Shown here: positions 17,437-26,665 of the stretch, piece by piece
Layout of the letters: every line of letters begins with the position of its first letter
Numbering within the stretch: position 1 is the stretch's first letter
Assembly (NCBI RefSeq): GCF_000739695.1
Contig: NZ_BBIO01000016.1
Coordinates: forward strand, 27,473-91,472
From: Tepidicaulis marinus
GTDB taxonomy: Bacteria; Pseudomonadota; Alphaproteobacteria; Parvibaculales; Parvibaculaceae
Reading direction: 5' to 3'
Length of the DNA stretch: 64,000 bases
Program-made: the position numbers and the translations under genes
Notes under the pieces: model-generated
The model's input: the letters and a program-made list of their open reading frames with translations, nothing else
Told to the model about the DNA's origin: nothing
Databases searched by the model: none

Positions 17437-17593
17437 CTCCTGACGTAAATTGTGCCTCCAGGCCGCGATCGCAAGGGAACGGCAGCATAAAACACCAGCC
17501 AATCTCTTGAAACACAAATGAACCGGCGGGTGCATTTTCAAACGAAGACGCATAGACTGCCGCCCGATAACAAATCCGCGAGTCGCCCCGTCC

Positions 17594-18892
17594 ATGAGTT
17601 CCTTGCCCCCTGCCGCCGCAAGTCCCGCCGCGCTCGAGGAAGCCGAAGCGGCCTATGAAGCGCAGGTCTGGCGCGATCTGCCGCGCAATTACGCCGCCCA
17701 TCTCGTGCACGGGCTTTTGGGGCAAACGGGCTTCCGCCTCGTCCATGCGCCCACCTTCGTGCCCGCCTATATCTATTTGCTCTCAGGCTCCGAAATCGCC
17801 GTCGGCCTCGCCCTTGCCGCGCAATATCTCGGCGCCGCGCTGTCCTCGGTTTTCGGCGCGACCTTGATCGAGCACCGCAAGCGCGTGCTGCCTGTGGGCT
17901 TCGTCACCGGCGCGCTGATGCGCCTTCAGGTGCTCGGCCTGGCGCTGAGCGGGCTGTTTCTTTCAAGCGACTACGCCCTCGCCGCCGCAACGCTGTTCCT
18001 CGGACTGTTCGGCTTTTTCAACGGCATGCAGGCGGTGATGTTCAATTACCTCCTCTCCAAGGTCATTCCGGTAGCGCGGCGCGGACGGCTGACGGGCCTG
18101 CGCAATTTCCTGGCCGGCATTACGGCTTCGGCGGTCGCCTATTTCGGCGGCTCTTATTTCGTGGAGACGAATGCGCTCGGCAATGGCTATTCGGCCACCT
18201 TCCTCGTTGCCTTCGCCATGACGAGCGCCGGGCTCTTGATGCTGCTTTTCGTGCGCGAGCCGGAACCGCCGGTGGTGCGCAGCCAGTCGAAATTCGCCAG
18301 CCGCCTGAAAGAGCTGCCCGCCATGCTGAAGGCGGACCCGGCCTATACGAAATTCTTTCTCGCCCGCGCGCTTTCCGCCCTCGGCACCATCGCCGTGCCG
18401 TTTTACGTGCTTTATGCGGGCCAGCGCATCGGCCTGTCCGGCTATATTGTCGGTATTCTTTCCATCGCATTTTTGCTGACGCAAACGGCAACGAACCTTG
18501 CCTGGGGCGCGCTGGCCGACCGCACGGGCAACCGGCTTGTCTTTATCGCCTCGCTCGGGCTCTGGGTCGCCTCGACGCTGCTCCTGATCGGCGCTGAAGG
18601 GATCTGGCTTGTTTCGATTGCCTTTGGCGGGCTGGGCGCGGGTTTCGGCGGCTGGCAGATCGCCTCGCAAAATCTGGTGCTGGAATTCGGCGCGCGCGAG
18701 GACTTGCCCATGCGCATCGCGGTGTCGAATTCGGCCACCTGGGCGATGATGGCCGCAGGTCCGGCCTTTGGCGGCGTGCTCGCCTCAAGCGGCACCTTCG
18801 AAAGCGTTTTTGCCGTGGCCATGGCCTGCCAGGCGGCCGCGCTCTTGCTCGTGCTTTTCTTCGTGGATGAACCGCGCCGCCGCAGAGGTTAA
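17594..18892 (+). CDS. Major facilitator superfamily transporter
   Basis: The 432-residue protein has about 12 hydrophobic helices in two halves. A charged cytoplasmic-type loop IEHRKRV follows helix 2, KVIPVARRGRLTGLRN lies around helix 4-5, and LADRTGNRLV occurs at the equivalent position of the second half. The N-terminal 40 residues are hydrophilic and acidic. The substrate cannot be read from sequence. It faces away from the ALDH gene across a region with a 20-bp palindrome, which may indicate export or uptake of a compound processed by that enzyme. It converges on the dipeptidase gene, nine bases away. Confidence 0.87.
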   Translation: MSSLPPAAASPAALEEAEAAYEAQVWRDLPRNYAAHLVHGLLGQTGFRLVHAPTFVPAYIYLLSGSEIAVGLALAAQYLGAALSSVFGATLIEHRKRVLPVGFVTGALMRLQVLGLALSGLFLSSDYALAAATLFLGLFGFFNGMQAVMFNYLLSKVIPVARRGRLTGLRNFLAGITASAVAYFGGSYFVETNALGNGYSATFLVAFAMTSAGLLMLLFVREPEPPVVRSQSKFASRLKELPAMLKADPAYTKFFLARALSALGTIAVPFYVLYAGQRIGLSGYIVGILSIAFLLTQTATNLAWGALADRTGNRLVFIASLGLWVASTLLLIGAEGIWLVSIAFGGLGAGFGGWQIASQNLVLEFGAREDLPMRIAVSNSATWAMMAAGPAFGGVLASSGTFESVFAVAMACQAAALLLVLFFVDEPRRRRG

Positions 18893-18901
18893 ATAACCTG
18901 T

Positions 18902-20299
18902 TCAGCCGCCATTAGGCCCCAGCGCATGTTCGGCAGGGGCGATGCTTTCCTCCTCCGGCAAGAAATCCTCCTCGCCCGTCTGCGCATCGGCACCTGCTTC
19001 CTGGCGCTCGGCAAGCCGCATGGCAACTTCTTCCACCTCGCCCCAAACACGCAGCAGATTGCCGCCCCAAAGCTTTTCGATGTCCGCATCCGAATAACCG
19101 CGGCGGATAAGCTCGGCGGTGACATTGACGGTTTCGGCCGCATTGTCCCAGCCCTTCACGCCGCCGCCGCCGCCGAAGTCCGAGGAAATGCCGACATGGT
19201 CGATGCCCATGACCTTCACCGCATGGTCGATATGATCGACGAATTCTTCAAGGCTCGCGCGGTCATAGCGCTGACCGATTTCCTTCATGCCATTGACGAA
19301 AGCAGGCAACTTGCCGTGCTTGATATAGCTGAAATGCGCATCCCCCGCAGCCCGCGCAACACGGCTGCGCAGCCCGCGCTCTTCGGCGGCGCGCGCCGCA
19401 TCCACCTTCACATAGGCTGAAAAAGCAACGACCTGCATCACCCCGCCGGTGCGCGCCAAGGCTTCCATCTGCTCATCGGAAAGATTGCGCGGATGATTGC
19501 CGAGCACCGAGACCGCCGAATGAGAGGCAATGACGGGCGCGGCGGAAACGCGCAGCGCCTCCATCATCGCGTCGCGGGAAATATGGGAAACATCGACCAT
19601 CATGCCGAGCCGGTTCATCTCGGCCACCACTTCGCGCCCGAAGGCGCTGAGCCCGCCATGCTCGATTTCCGCGTCCCCAAGATGGGAAAGCGGAATGGAA
19701 CTGTCGCAAATATCATTATGGCCGATATGGGCGAGCGTCATGTAGCGGGCGCCGAGATCGTAATATTTCTCAAGAAGAGAAATGTCCTTGCCGATCACAT
19801 AGCCGTTCTCGATACCGATCAGCGCAGCTTTCTTGCCGCTGGCATGAATGCGCGCCACATCCTGCGCCCGCACCCCCAGCTCGATTTCATCCGGATAAAG
19901 CTCTTCGGCCATGCGGCGGATGGCGGTGAATTTCAAAAGCGCGGCGTCTTTGGCCGCTTCATAGCCTTCCGGCGTGCGCGGGCCCTGGCCCACATAGACA
20001 ATGAAGAAAGCCGCATCCATGCCGCCCCGGTGCATCTTGGGCAGATCGACCTGCATGCCCGTCAGGCGGCCGGGATCGTGCTCGGGCACTTTTGTGTAAT
20101 CGGGGGGAATATCCACATGGCTGTCGAGCGTAACAATGCGCCGCTGCAAGGCGCGGGCATGAGAAAGGACGGATTTCTCGCGCACCGCTTCAGGCAGGCC
20201 TTCCTTCAAATGCGCGACAAGCGCAATCGGCGCGGCCACAAGCCCGGCAAACCCCAAACCAAAAGCAATTGCCGCCAATCCCCCAGTGGCTTTCCGCAT
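18902..20299 (-). CDS. Membrane-anchored dipeptidase, peptidase family M19
   Basis: The 465-residue protein begins with an uncleaved or lipoprotein-free hydrophobic segment (about 7-30) and continues with the M19 zinc-peptidase signature: TLDSHVDIP (HxD), GIENGY (bridging Glu), LAHIGHND, VDVSHISRDAM and IASHSA, with DHVGISSDFGGGGGV near the end. M19 enzymes hydrolyse dipeptides, including some with D-residues. The C-terminal 45 residues are acidic and probably unstructured. The gene is separate from its neighbours; the protein is likely periplasmic and attached to the inner membrane. Confidence 0.9.
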   Translation of the reverse strand: MRKATGGLAAIAFGLGFAGLVAAPIALVAHLKEGLPEAVREKSVLSHARALQRRIVTLDSHVDIPPDYTKVPEHDPGRLTGMQVDLPKMHRGGMDAAFFIVYVGQGPRTPEGYEAAKDAALLKFTAIRRMAEELYPDEIELGVRAQDVARIHASGKKAALIGIENGYVIGKDISLLEKYYDLGARYMTLAHIGHNDICDSSIPLSHLGDAEIEHGGLSAFGREVVAEMNRLGMMVDVSHISRDAMMEALRVSAAPVIASHSAVSVLGNHPRNLSDEQMEALARTGGVMQVVAFSAYVKVDAARAAEERGLRSRVARAAGDAHFSYIKHGKLPAFVNGMKEIGQRYDRASLEEFVDHIDHAVKVMGIDHVGISSDFGGGGGVKGWDNAAETVNVTAELIRRGYSDADIEKLWGGNLLRVWGEVEEVAMRLAERQEAGADAQTGEEDFLPEEESIAPAEHALGPNGG

Positions 20300-20483
20300 C
20301 GCATCCTCGCCTTACCCGTTCAACGCCGACCGGCCGAGCCTGCACGCCGCCTGCGCGCCCGAGGTGCGGGAAGGCTCTTGCCGGTGAATCGGGTGCGATG
20401 CTGGCACAGACCCGCCCCCCGCGCCACCCATCCGGCATTTCGGCCTGTCCAGAGGGTCACGCGGAGGAACGCAAGGCCGGTGC

Positions 20484-20915
20484 TTAGCCCTGCATCAGCC
20501 GCATAACCTCAAGACGCAGCACGATGGAAAGCGCCTCGCCCAGCGCCTGGCGGTCCCGCATGTCCAGTCCGCCTTCTTCCAGCGCCTTTTGCCAGCTCTT
20601 GACCCAATCGACGGGCGCGTCTTCCCCCTGCTCATGGGCGCCCGTCCCGCAAAGCTCGCCGCCGCGCAGAAGCGCGGCATGAAGGACCGGGGAAATGAGC
20701 TCGGCCGCGGCCAAATGATCGGCAAGAACGGCCAGATGGGACGCCGGCAGCGCCCGGACATCATAGCGCCCGGCAATATGTGCCCAGACGGCAGTCCGTG
20801 CCTGCTCCCGGCCGATGAGCCGGACCTGGCTGCGGGGTTTGGGAGCGCCCGGATTTGCAGGGTTTTCTGCGGTTTCGGAAAGGTCTTCGACGAAGAATAG
20901 GTCAAGCATGCTCAT
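20484..20915 (-). CDS. Hypothetical protein, 143 residues
   Basis: The start at 20915 has GGAGG nine bases upstream; a longer frame to 20987 adds 24 residues without a better site. The protein is soluble and largely helical, with a Pro/Asn-rich stretch near residue 20 and the segment RTAVWAHIAGRYDVRALPASHLAVLADHL in pieces around residues 40-70. No signal peptide, membrane helix, metal motif or known domain was recognised. It lies between the dipeptidase and a divergent P450 gene, and its promoter region shares a GGTCA-N6-TGACC palindrome with the P450 gene. Confidence 0.65.
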   Translation of the reverse strand: MSMLDLFFVEDLSETAENPANPGAPKPRSQVRLIGREQARTAVWAHIAGRYDVRALPASHLAVLADHLAAAELISPVLHAALLRGGELCGTGAHEQGEDAPVDWVKSWQKALEEGGLDMRDRQALGEALSIVLRLEVMRLMQG

Positions 20916-21058
20916 CAATTCGGGCCTCCATAGCAGGGTTTGGAGAGAGCATCGCAAGCCCCTTGCCAGTTTTGGCCCGCGTCGCATCTTGCATCGGCGG
21001 GCGCGAAACGCGCGGGATTTCCCCCGCCCCGCACCCCCTTGGCAAAGAGCGCCGGATC

Positions 21059-21074
21059 GGTCATGTTATTGACC
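21059..21074. promoter_or_regulatory. Palindromic operator candidate upstream of the P450 gene
   Basis: GGTCA-TGTTAT-TGACC is a perfect 5-bp inverted repeat with a six-base spacer, 67 bases before the P450 start and in the shared region with the divergent hypothetical gene. The regulator is unknown. Confidence 0.45.
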
Positions 21075-21140
21075 AAGTGACAAGTTACAAATACCGGCGC
21101 AGACCGGACGAACGGATCGTGCCCAGGGGAGGATGCAAGA

Positions 21141-22400
21141 ATGGCGGACCGCGCACTCGACAATGAAATGGTGGACCCGAGAACCTTCGGGAAAGAAAAC
21201 CGGCTGCATGAAATCTATGCCGAGCTGCGCCGGGAAGACCCGGTGCACTGGACCGAGCCCGACGAATACCGTCCCTTCTGGGCCGTGACGAAACATGCCG
21301 ACATTCTGGAAATCGAACGCCAGTCCGACATTTTCCTGAACGACCCGCGCACCACCCTGCTCACCCGCCAGCAGGAAGCGGATGTGCTGGAATTTACCGG
21401 CGGCAGCCATATCGCCATCCGCTCGCTCGTGCAGATGGACGATCCCGATCACCGGGTGCTGCGCGCGTTGACCCAATCCTGGTTCATGCAGCCCAATCTG
21501 AAAAAGATGGACGGCGCGCTTGCCAGCCTTTCCAAGGAATTCGTGGACAAGATGGAAGGGCTTGGCGGGGAATGCGATTTCGTCACCGACGTCGCCGTCT
21601 GGTACCCGCTGCGCGTGATCATGAACATTCTGGGCGTGCCGCGCGAGGATGAGCCGCTGATGCTGAAACTGACGCAGGAGCTGTTCGGCTCCTCCGATCC
21701 GGACATGCAGCGCGACGAAAAACAGGCCATGTTCGACACCAATGTCATCACCGACTTCTTCAACTACTTCACGAAGATAACCGAAGACCGCCGCGCCAAC
21801 CCGACCGACGATGTGGCCAGCGTCATCGCCAATGCCACGGTGCATGGCGAGCCCATCAACCATATCGACGCCATGGGCTATTACATCATCGTGGCCACCG
21901 CCGGCCATGACACGACTTCGTCTTCGACGGCAGGCCTTCTTCTGGCGCTTTTGCAGAACCCGGATCAGATGGCAAAGCTGAAAGCCGATCTCAGCCTCCT
22001 GCCCAGCGCCATCGAAGAAGCAATCCGCTGGGTGACGCCGGTCAAACACTTCTTCCGCACCGCGACGCAGGACTATGAGCTGCGCGGCAAGAAGATCAAA
22101 AAGGGCGACTCTCTTTTGATGTGCTATCCCTCCGCGAACCGGGACGAGGACGTCTTCGAGAACCCCTTCACCTTCGATATCGAGCGCAAGCCCAACAAAC
22201 ATGCCGCCTTCGGCCATGGCGCGCATCTGTGCCTCGGCATGCATCTGGCGCGCATGGAGATCAAGGCGCTCTTCAGCGAGCTTCTGCCCCGCCTCGACCA
22301 TGTGGAGCTCGCCGGCGAGCCTTCCTGGGTGCAGGCGAATTTCGTCAGCGGCCTGAAGCACCTGCCGATCCGCTATCAGATGCAGCGCAAAGCCGCTTAA
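21141..22400 (+). CDS. Cytochrome P450
   Basis: The 419-residue protein is a soluble class I bacterial P450. The I-helix oxygen-activation motif is TAGHDTTSSS (about 253), the K-helix ExxR is EEAIRW (about 292), and the heme-binding loop is FGHGAHLCLGMHLAR with the thiolate Cys at about 357. The ATG follows GGGAGG. No ferredoxin or ferredoxin reductase adjoins it, so electrons come from partners encoded elsewhere. The substrate is not predictable; the setting among SDR, ADH and ALDH genes suits oxidation of lipids or hydrocarbons. Confidence 0.95.
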   Translation: MADRALDNEMVDPRTFGKENRLHEIYAELRREDPVHWTEPDEYRPFWAVTKHADILEIERQSDIFLNDPRTTLLTRQQEADVLEFTGGSHIAIRSLVQMDDPDHRVLRALTQSWFMQPNLKKMDGALASLSKEFVDKMEGLGGECDFVTDVAVWYPLRVIMNILGVPREDEPLMLKLTQELFGSSDPDMQRDEKQAMFDTNVITDFFNYFTKITEDRRANPTDDVASVIANATVHGEPINHIDAMGYYIIVATAGHDTTSSSTAGLLLALLQNPDQMAKLKADLSLLPSAIEEAIRWVTPVKHFFRTATQDYELRGKKIKKGDSLLMCYPSANRDEDVFENPFTFDIERKPNKHAAFGHGAHLCLGMHLARMEIKALFSELLPRLDHVELAGEPSWVQANFVSGLKHLPIRYQMQRKAA

Positions 22401-22437
22401 ACCTTCCGGCCTAAAGCGCCGGAAAACCGCCAAAAAC

Positions 22438-22477
22438 GCCGCTCCTTCCGGAAACCGGAGGGGCGGCTTTTTCGTGA
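22438..22477 (+). terminator. Rho-independent terminator after the P450 gene
   Basis: A stem with GCCGC and GCGGC at its base and TCCGG/CCGGA near its tip closes on AAA and is followed by TTTTT. It separates the P450 gene from rimO. Confidence 0.8.
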
Positions 22478-22526
22478 GGCCTTATGCCGCTGGAACAGAC
22501 GGCGCTTTTGGCGTAGATAGGCGCCC

Positions 22527-23876
22527 ATGAGCGAGACCTTGACCCCCACCGCCCCGCGCCGCCTGGCGAGCGCCCCGAAGATCGGCATTGTGAGCCTCGG
22601 CTGCCCGAAAGCGCTGGTGGATTCCGAACGCATTCTCACGCGCCTGCGCGCCGAAGGCTATGAAGTCTCCCCGACCTATGACGGGGCCGACGCCGTGATC
22701 GTCAACACCTGCGGCTTTCTCGATAGCGCCAAGGCGGAATCGCTTTCGGCGATCGGCGAGGCGCTGGCCGAAAACGGCCGCGTCATCGTGACGGGCTGCA
22801 TGGGCGGCGACGAAGCCTCAATCCGCGATACGCATCCAGGCGTTCTCGCCGTTACCGGCCCGCATCAATATGAAGCCGTGGTCGCCGCCGTGCATGAAGC
22901 CGTGCCGCCCGCGCCCGAACCCTTCATCGATCTCGTGCCCGAGCAGGGGATCAAGCTCACCCCGCGCCATTACGCCTATTTGAAGATTTCCGAAGGCTGC
23001 AACCACCGCTGCTCCTTCTGCATCATTCCGAGCCTGCGCGGGGATCTCATGAGCCGGCCCGCCGCCCATGTGCTCACCGAAGCCGAGCGCCTTGCCAAAG
23101 CGGGGGTGAAGGAGCTGATGGTGATCTCCCAGGACACCAGCGCCTATGGCCTCGATATCGGCTATGCGGCAAGCAGCTGGCGCGGCAAGGAACGGCGCGC
23201 CCATATTACCGACCTGGCAGACGCGCTGGGCGAGCTCGGCATCTGGGTGCGGATGCATTACGTCTATCCTTACCCGCATGTGGACGATCTTCTGCCGCTC
23301 ATGGCGGAAGGGAAAATCCTTCCCTATCTCGACATCCCTTTCCAGCACGCAAGCCCCAAGGTGCTCAAAGCCATGCGCCGGCCGGCCAATCAGGAAAAGG
23401 TGCTGCACCGGATCGCCAAATGGCGCGAGATCTGCCCCGACCTCGCCATCCGCTCCACCTTCATTGTCGGCTTTCCGGGCGAGACGGAAGAAGATGTGGA
23501 CTTCCTCTGCGATTGGCTGAAGGAAGCCGAACTCGACCGGGTGGGCTGCTTCAAATATGAGCCCGTGGAGGGGGCCGCGGCCAACGAACTGGAAGGCGCG
23601 GTGCCCGAAGAGGTGAAACAGGCGCGCTGGGAACGCTTCATGCAGACCCAGCAGGAAATCAGCGCCAAGCGCCTTGCCCGCAAGGTCGGCACCATGATCG
23701 ACGTCATTGTCGATGAGGTGGACGGCGAAGGCGCGATTGCCCGCTCCAAAGCGGATGCGCCGGAAATCGACGGCAATGTCTTTTTGAACGGGGACACGGA
23801 CGTCAAACCCGGTGACATCGTTCAAGTACGTGTCGAACATGCCGACGAATACGACCTCTGGGCGATCCGGCCTTAA
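22527..23876 (+). CDS. rimO: Ribosomal protein S12 methylthiotransferase RimO
   Basis: The 449-residue protein has the three RimO/MiaB parts: an N-terminal MTTase domain ([35 protein letters not shown], giving three Cys for one iron-sulfur cluster), a radical-SAM domain with [16 protein letters not shown] (CxxxCxxC), and a C-terminal TRAM domain (about 380-449). The LGCPKNxVDSE-like start distinguishes RimO from MiaB. It adds a methylthio group to the conserved Asp of ribosomal protein S12. It is a single gene between terminators or convergent neighbours. Confidence 0.96.
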   Translation: MSETLTPTAPRRLASAPKIGIVSLGCPKALVDSERILTRLRAEGYEVSPTYDGADAVIVNTCGFLDSAKAESLSAIGEALAENGRVIVTGCMGGDEASIRDTHPGVLAVTGPHQYEAVVAAVHEAVPPAPEPFIDLVPEQGIKLTPRHYAYLKISEGCNHRCSFCIIPSLRGDLMSRPAAHVLTEAERLAKAGVKELMVISQDTSAYGLDIGYAASSWRGKERRAHITDLADALGELGIWVRMHYVYPYPHVDDLLPLMAEGKILPYLDIPFQHASPKVLKAMRRPANQEKVLHRIAKWREICPDLAIRSTFIVGFPGETEEDVDFLCDWLKEAELDRVGCFKYEPVEGAAANELEGAVPEEVKQARWERFMQTQQEISAKRLARKVGTMIDVIVDEVDGEGAIARSKADAPEIDGNVFLNGDTDVKPGDIVQVRVEHADEYDLWAIRP

Positions 23877-23899
23877 GGCTTAAGTCTCAAAACTTGGGT

Positions 23900-24610
23900 T
23901 CAAAGCCCCGCGCCATCGAAAAACGCGCCAAGCGCCAGCCGTCCTTGCCGTTCGAGCACGGGCGAATATTTCGCCGTGTCGGCGCGCAGGCCCTGAACGC
24001 TTACACCTTCCGTCGCATTGATCTCGCCCGTATGCCCGACGAACCAGCGCTCGAGCGGGGCGCCGCAGGCTTCCAGATGAAATTGCAGGCCGAGCGCATG
24101 AGTGCCGATTGAAAACGCCTGCACCGGACAAAGCGGCGTCGAGGCGAGCCGCACCGCCCCTTCCGGCAGATCGCAAATATCGCCGTGCCAGTGAAGGACG
24201 GGCGTTATCTCTCCGCTCACATGGGAAAGCGGCGAGCCAGCCCCTTCTGCCGTCAGCTCGATAGGCGCCCAGCCGATTTCTTTTCTCCGGCCGGGGCGCA
24301 CATCCGCGCCGAGCGCTTTGGCCATGAGCTGCGCGCCAAGGCAGATGCCGAGCACCGGCTTTTGCGCCGCAAGCCGCGCTTTGATGAAACCGGTTTCTTC
24401 GGCAAGCCAGGGATAATCCTCTTCCTCGTAAACACCGATCGGCCCGCCGAGAACAAGCAGCAGATCGGGCGCCAAAGGATCGAGCCCTTTAAGCCCGCCC
24501 ATCGGCACATCTACATAGGACAGCGCAATGCCGCGCTCTTCCAAAACGGGCGCGAGGAGCCCGGCATCTTCGAACCCGACATGAATAAGAGCAAGGGCGC
24601 TGCGTGTCAT
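23900..24610 (-). CDS. Class I glutamine amidotransferase-like protein
   Basis: The 236-residue protein has the nucleophile elbow LGICLGAQLMAKALG (Cys at about 94) and the oxyanion strand VLGGPIGVYEEEDYPW. The catalytic His is followed by Leu-Glu (LQFHLEA) where most family members have His-Pro-Glu; this variant occurs in stand-alone GuaA-like amidotransferases. No synthetase domain or partner gene is attached, so the acceptor of ammonia is unknown. The ATG follows GAGG. The gene converges on rimO with a 23-base gap. Confidence 0.87.
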   Translation of the reverse strand: MTRSALALIHVGFEDAGLLAPVLEERGIALSYVDVPMGGLKGLDPLAPDLLLVLGGPIGVYEEEDYPWLAEETGFIKARLAAQKPVLGICLGAQLMAKALGADVRPGRRKEIGWAPIELTAEGAGSPLSHVSGEITPVLHWHGDICDLPEGAVRLASTPLCPVQAFSIGTHALGLQFHLEACGAPLERWFVGHTGEINATEGVSVQGLRADTAKYSPVLERQGRLALGAFFDGAGL

Positions 24611-24752
24611 GGAACCTCATCAAACAAGCGTGACTGAAAAAATCCGCCAGAGCTTCTTATATAGAGGGCAGCGGCGCGGAATGGGAAAACCAATCTGAAG
24701 ATTTCCGCCGGATATGGCGGATACGCCAGATAGAACAAAACGGGAGGACGGC

Positions 24753-25481
24753 ATGAGCGGGAAAGTGGCCATTATTTTCGGCGTCGGCGCGGTGCAAGGG
24801 CTGGGCGCGGCGCTCGCGCGCAAATTCGCAAAGGAAGGCATGAACGTGCTCCTTGCCGGGCGCACCCAAGAAAAACTGGACAAGGCCGCCGAAAGCATTA
24901 CCGAAGGCGGCGGCAAGGCGGCAACGGCCATTGCCGATGTGACGCGCCCCGACGAGGTGGCCCGCGCTTTCGATGCCGCCGAAAAACTCGGGGAGCTCGA
25001 GGCCGTTCTTTATAATGCCGGCAATAACGCCATCATTCCCTTCATGGAGCTGACGCCGGAACGCTTCGAAGAGTTCTGGCGCGTCGGCTGCCTCGGCGGG
25101 TTTCATGTCGGCCAGGAGGCAGTGCGCCGCCTTTTGCCGCGCGGGCATGGCTCCATTCTTTTCACCGGCGCCTCGGGCTCACTGCGCGGCAAAGCCAATT
25201 TCGCGCATTTCGCGTCCGCCAAAGCCGCGCTGCGCAACATGGTGCAATCCATGGCGCGCGAGTTCGGCCCGCAAGGTCTTCATATCGGCCATGTCGTGAT
25301 CGACGGCGTGATCAACGGGGAGATGGCCCGCTCGCGCTTCCAGGCCTATCTCGACAAGCTGGGCGATGACGGCGCGCTGGAACCCGATGCGATTGCCGAG
25401 GCTTTCTGGGCTTTACATGAACAGCCGCGCAGCGCCTGGACCCACGAACTCGACCTGCGGCCCTTCAAGGAAAACTGGTAA
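24753..25481 (+). CDS. SDR-family protein with Tyr-to-Phe change at the active site
   Basis: From ATG 24753 (GGGAGG at 24742) the protein has 242 residues. The cofactor motif is IFGVGAVQGLGAALARKF, a spread form of the Gly-rich SDR motif, and LYNAGNN matches the NAG element. At the YxxxK site the sequence reads HFASAKAALR, so Phe replaces the catalytic Tyr while Ser (TGASGS) and Lys remain. Some SDR subfamilies with this FxSAK form are known, but a classical proton-relay mechanism is not possible. An upstream in-frame ATG at 24714 lacks a ribosome site. Confidence 0.85.
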   Translation: MSGKVAIIFGVGAVQGLGAALARKFAKEGMNVLLAGRTQEKLDKAAESITEGGGKAATAIADVTRPDEVARAFDAAEKLGELEAVLYNAGNNAIIPFMELTPERFEEFWRVGCLGGFHVGQEAVRRLLPRGHGSILFTGASGSLRGKANFAHFASAKAALRNMVQSMAREFGPQGLHIGHVVIDGVINGEMARSRFQAYLDKLGDDGALEPDAIAEAFWALHEQPRSAWTHELDLRPFKENW

Positions 25482-25552
25482 GGCGCCCGCAAAGCATCTG
25501 CGGGATTTTGCCCGGCGGCAATTATGGGTAGGCTGGCAAAAAAGGAAACGCC

Positions 25553-26665
25553 ATGCCAGTCAATCCCTTCGCCCGCATTCTGAACGAAAAGCGCGCGCCC
25601 GAAACGCCGGAAGCGGCGATCAAGGCCGCCGCCACGCTCTATCATGCCTGGTTCACCGGCCTGATGCTGCATCTGACGTTGCGCAAAGGCGCGGAAGTTG
25701 CGGGAAAATGGACCTTCCGCCTCTTCCGCCGCCAGCATCTGGAAAAATTCAAATCGAGCTTCGACAAGCTGGGCCTCACCCATCTGCCCGATGCCGTGGC
25801 CGCCGCGCAATATCACTATCTCTCGAACTCCGTCGGCGGGGTGGAGGTCGAATTCATTCCCGAAAGCGACACCAAGGCCTGGGTGCATTTTTGCCATCCC
25901 CGCTGGATGTTTCAGGGCACCGCGCTTTGCGGCTTGCCGGTCGAAGTGAGCCGCGGCTTCCTGGAAGGCTGGTACGGGCATAACGGCGTCTCATTGAACA
26001 ATCCGCGCCTCGGCTTTGTCTGCGTCAGCGAAGATATGACGGGCCAATACGGCCTTGCCGGATATTTCAAGGAATTCGGCCGCGAGCTTGCGCCCGATGA
26101 GCGCCTGCAATTTGCGCCGGGGGAGACCGCCCCGCCTTTCGATCCCGGCAAGGCGCCGGGCCTCGACGCGACAAGCTGGCCGCCCGCCCGGCTTATCAAA
26201 GCGAACCGCAATTATGCGATGGAATATATCAAAACCGGGCTCAATGAGCTCTGCGCCCTGATCGGCCCGGCGGAGGCGCGCGATATTGCAGGTCATGCCG
26301 CAGCGTTGATCGGCCGGCAATTTTACCGCGAGCTGCAAAGCCTGATGGGCCTGGCGGAAGAAGATGACAGCCCCGCCGCCTTTGCCCGTTTCATGGAGCG
26401 CATGGCGGGCGCGCAGGACGATAAGCTTTCATGGGAAGAAAAAGACGGCGCGCTCTTTTTACACCTCGATGGCTGGCGGCTGATGCGCGGGCGCGAGAAT
26501 GTACCTCATGAAGCCTATGAGGCCTGGGTCCGGCTTTGGGAAGGCTGCCTTGCCGTTCATAACCGGTTTTTAAAACTCGAAACGATCGCCCGGCAGGACT
26601 ACGGCGACCCGCACACCGTGCTGCGCATCCGCGCCGTCAATGGAAATCGCGCGAACCCGGCATGA
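25553..26665 (+). CDS. Hypothetical protein, 370 residues
   Basis: The protein is soluble, without signal peptide or membrane helices. Notable segments are LYHAWFTGLMLHLTLRKG (about 30-47), AWVHFCHPRWMFQGTALCGLP (in parts, about 103-123) and HNGVSLNNPRLGFVC (about 135-150). The general plan of an N-terminal helical part and a central Cys/His-containing part recalls L-2-amino-thiazoline-carboxylate hydrolase-like or heme-degradation-like families, but the match is too weak to assign. The gene follows the SDR by 71 bases and may be co-transcribed. Its last 29 bases overlap the 3' end of convergent dnaE2. Confidence 0.75.
   Translation: MPVNPFARILNEKRAPETPEAAIKAAATLYHAWFTGLMLHLTLRKGAEVAGKWTFRLFRRQHLEKFKSSFDKLGLTHLPDAVAAAQYHYLSNSVGGVEVEFIPESDTKAWVHFCHPRWMFQGTALCGLPVEVSRGFLEGWYGHNGVSLNNPRLGFVCVSEDMTGQYGLAGYFKEFGRELAPDERLQFAPGETAPPFDPGKAPGLDATSWPPARLIKANRNYAMEYIKTGLNELCALIGPAEARDIAGHAAALIGRQFYRELQSLMGLAEEDDSPAAFARFMERMAGAQDDKLSWEEKDGALFLHLDGWRLMRGRENVPHEAYEAWVRLWEGCLAVHNRFLKLETIARQDYGDPHTVLRIRAVNGNRANPA

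Noticed and set aside
17314..17746. Minus-strand frames in the ALDH-MFS intergenic region
   Set aside because: They cover the 20-bp palindrome and the MFS start, show no known motif, and lack convincing ribosome sites.
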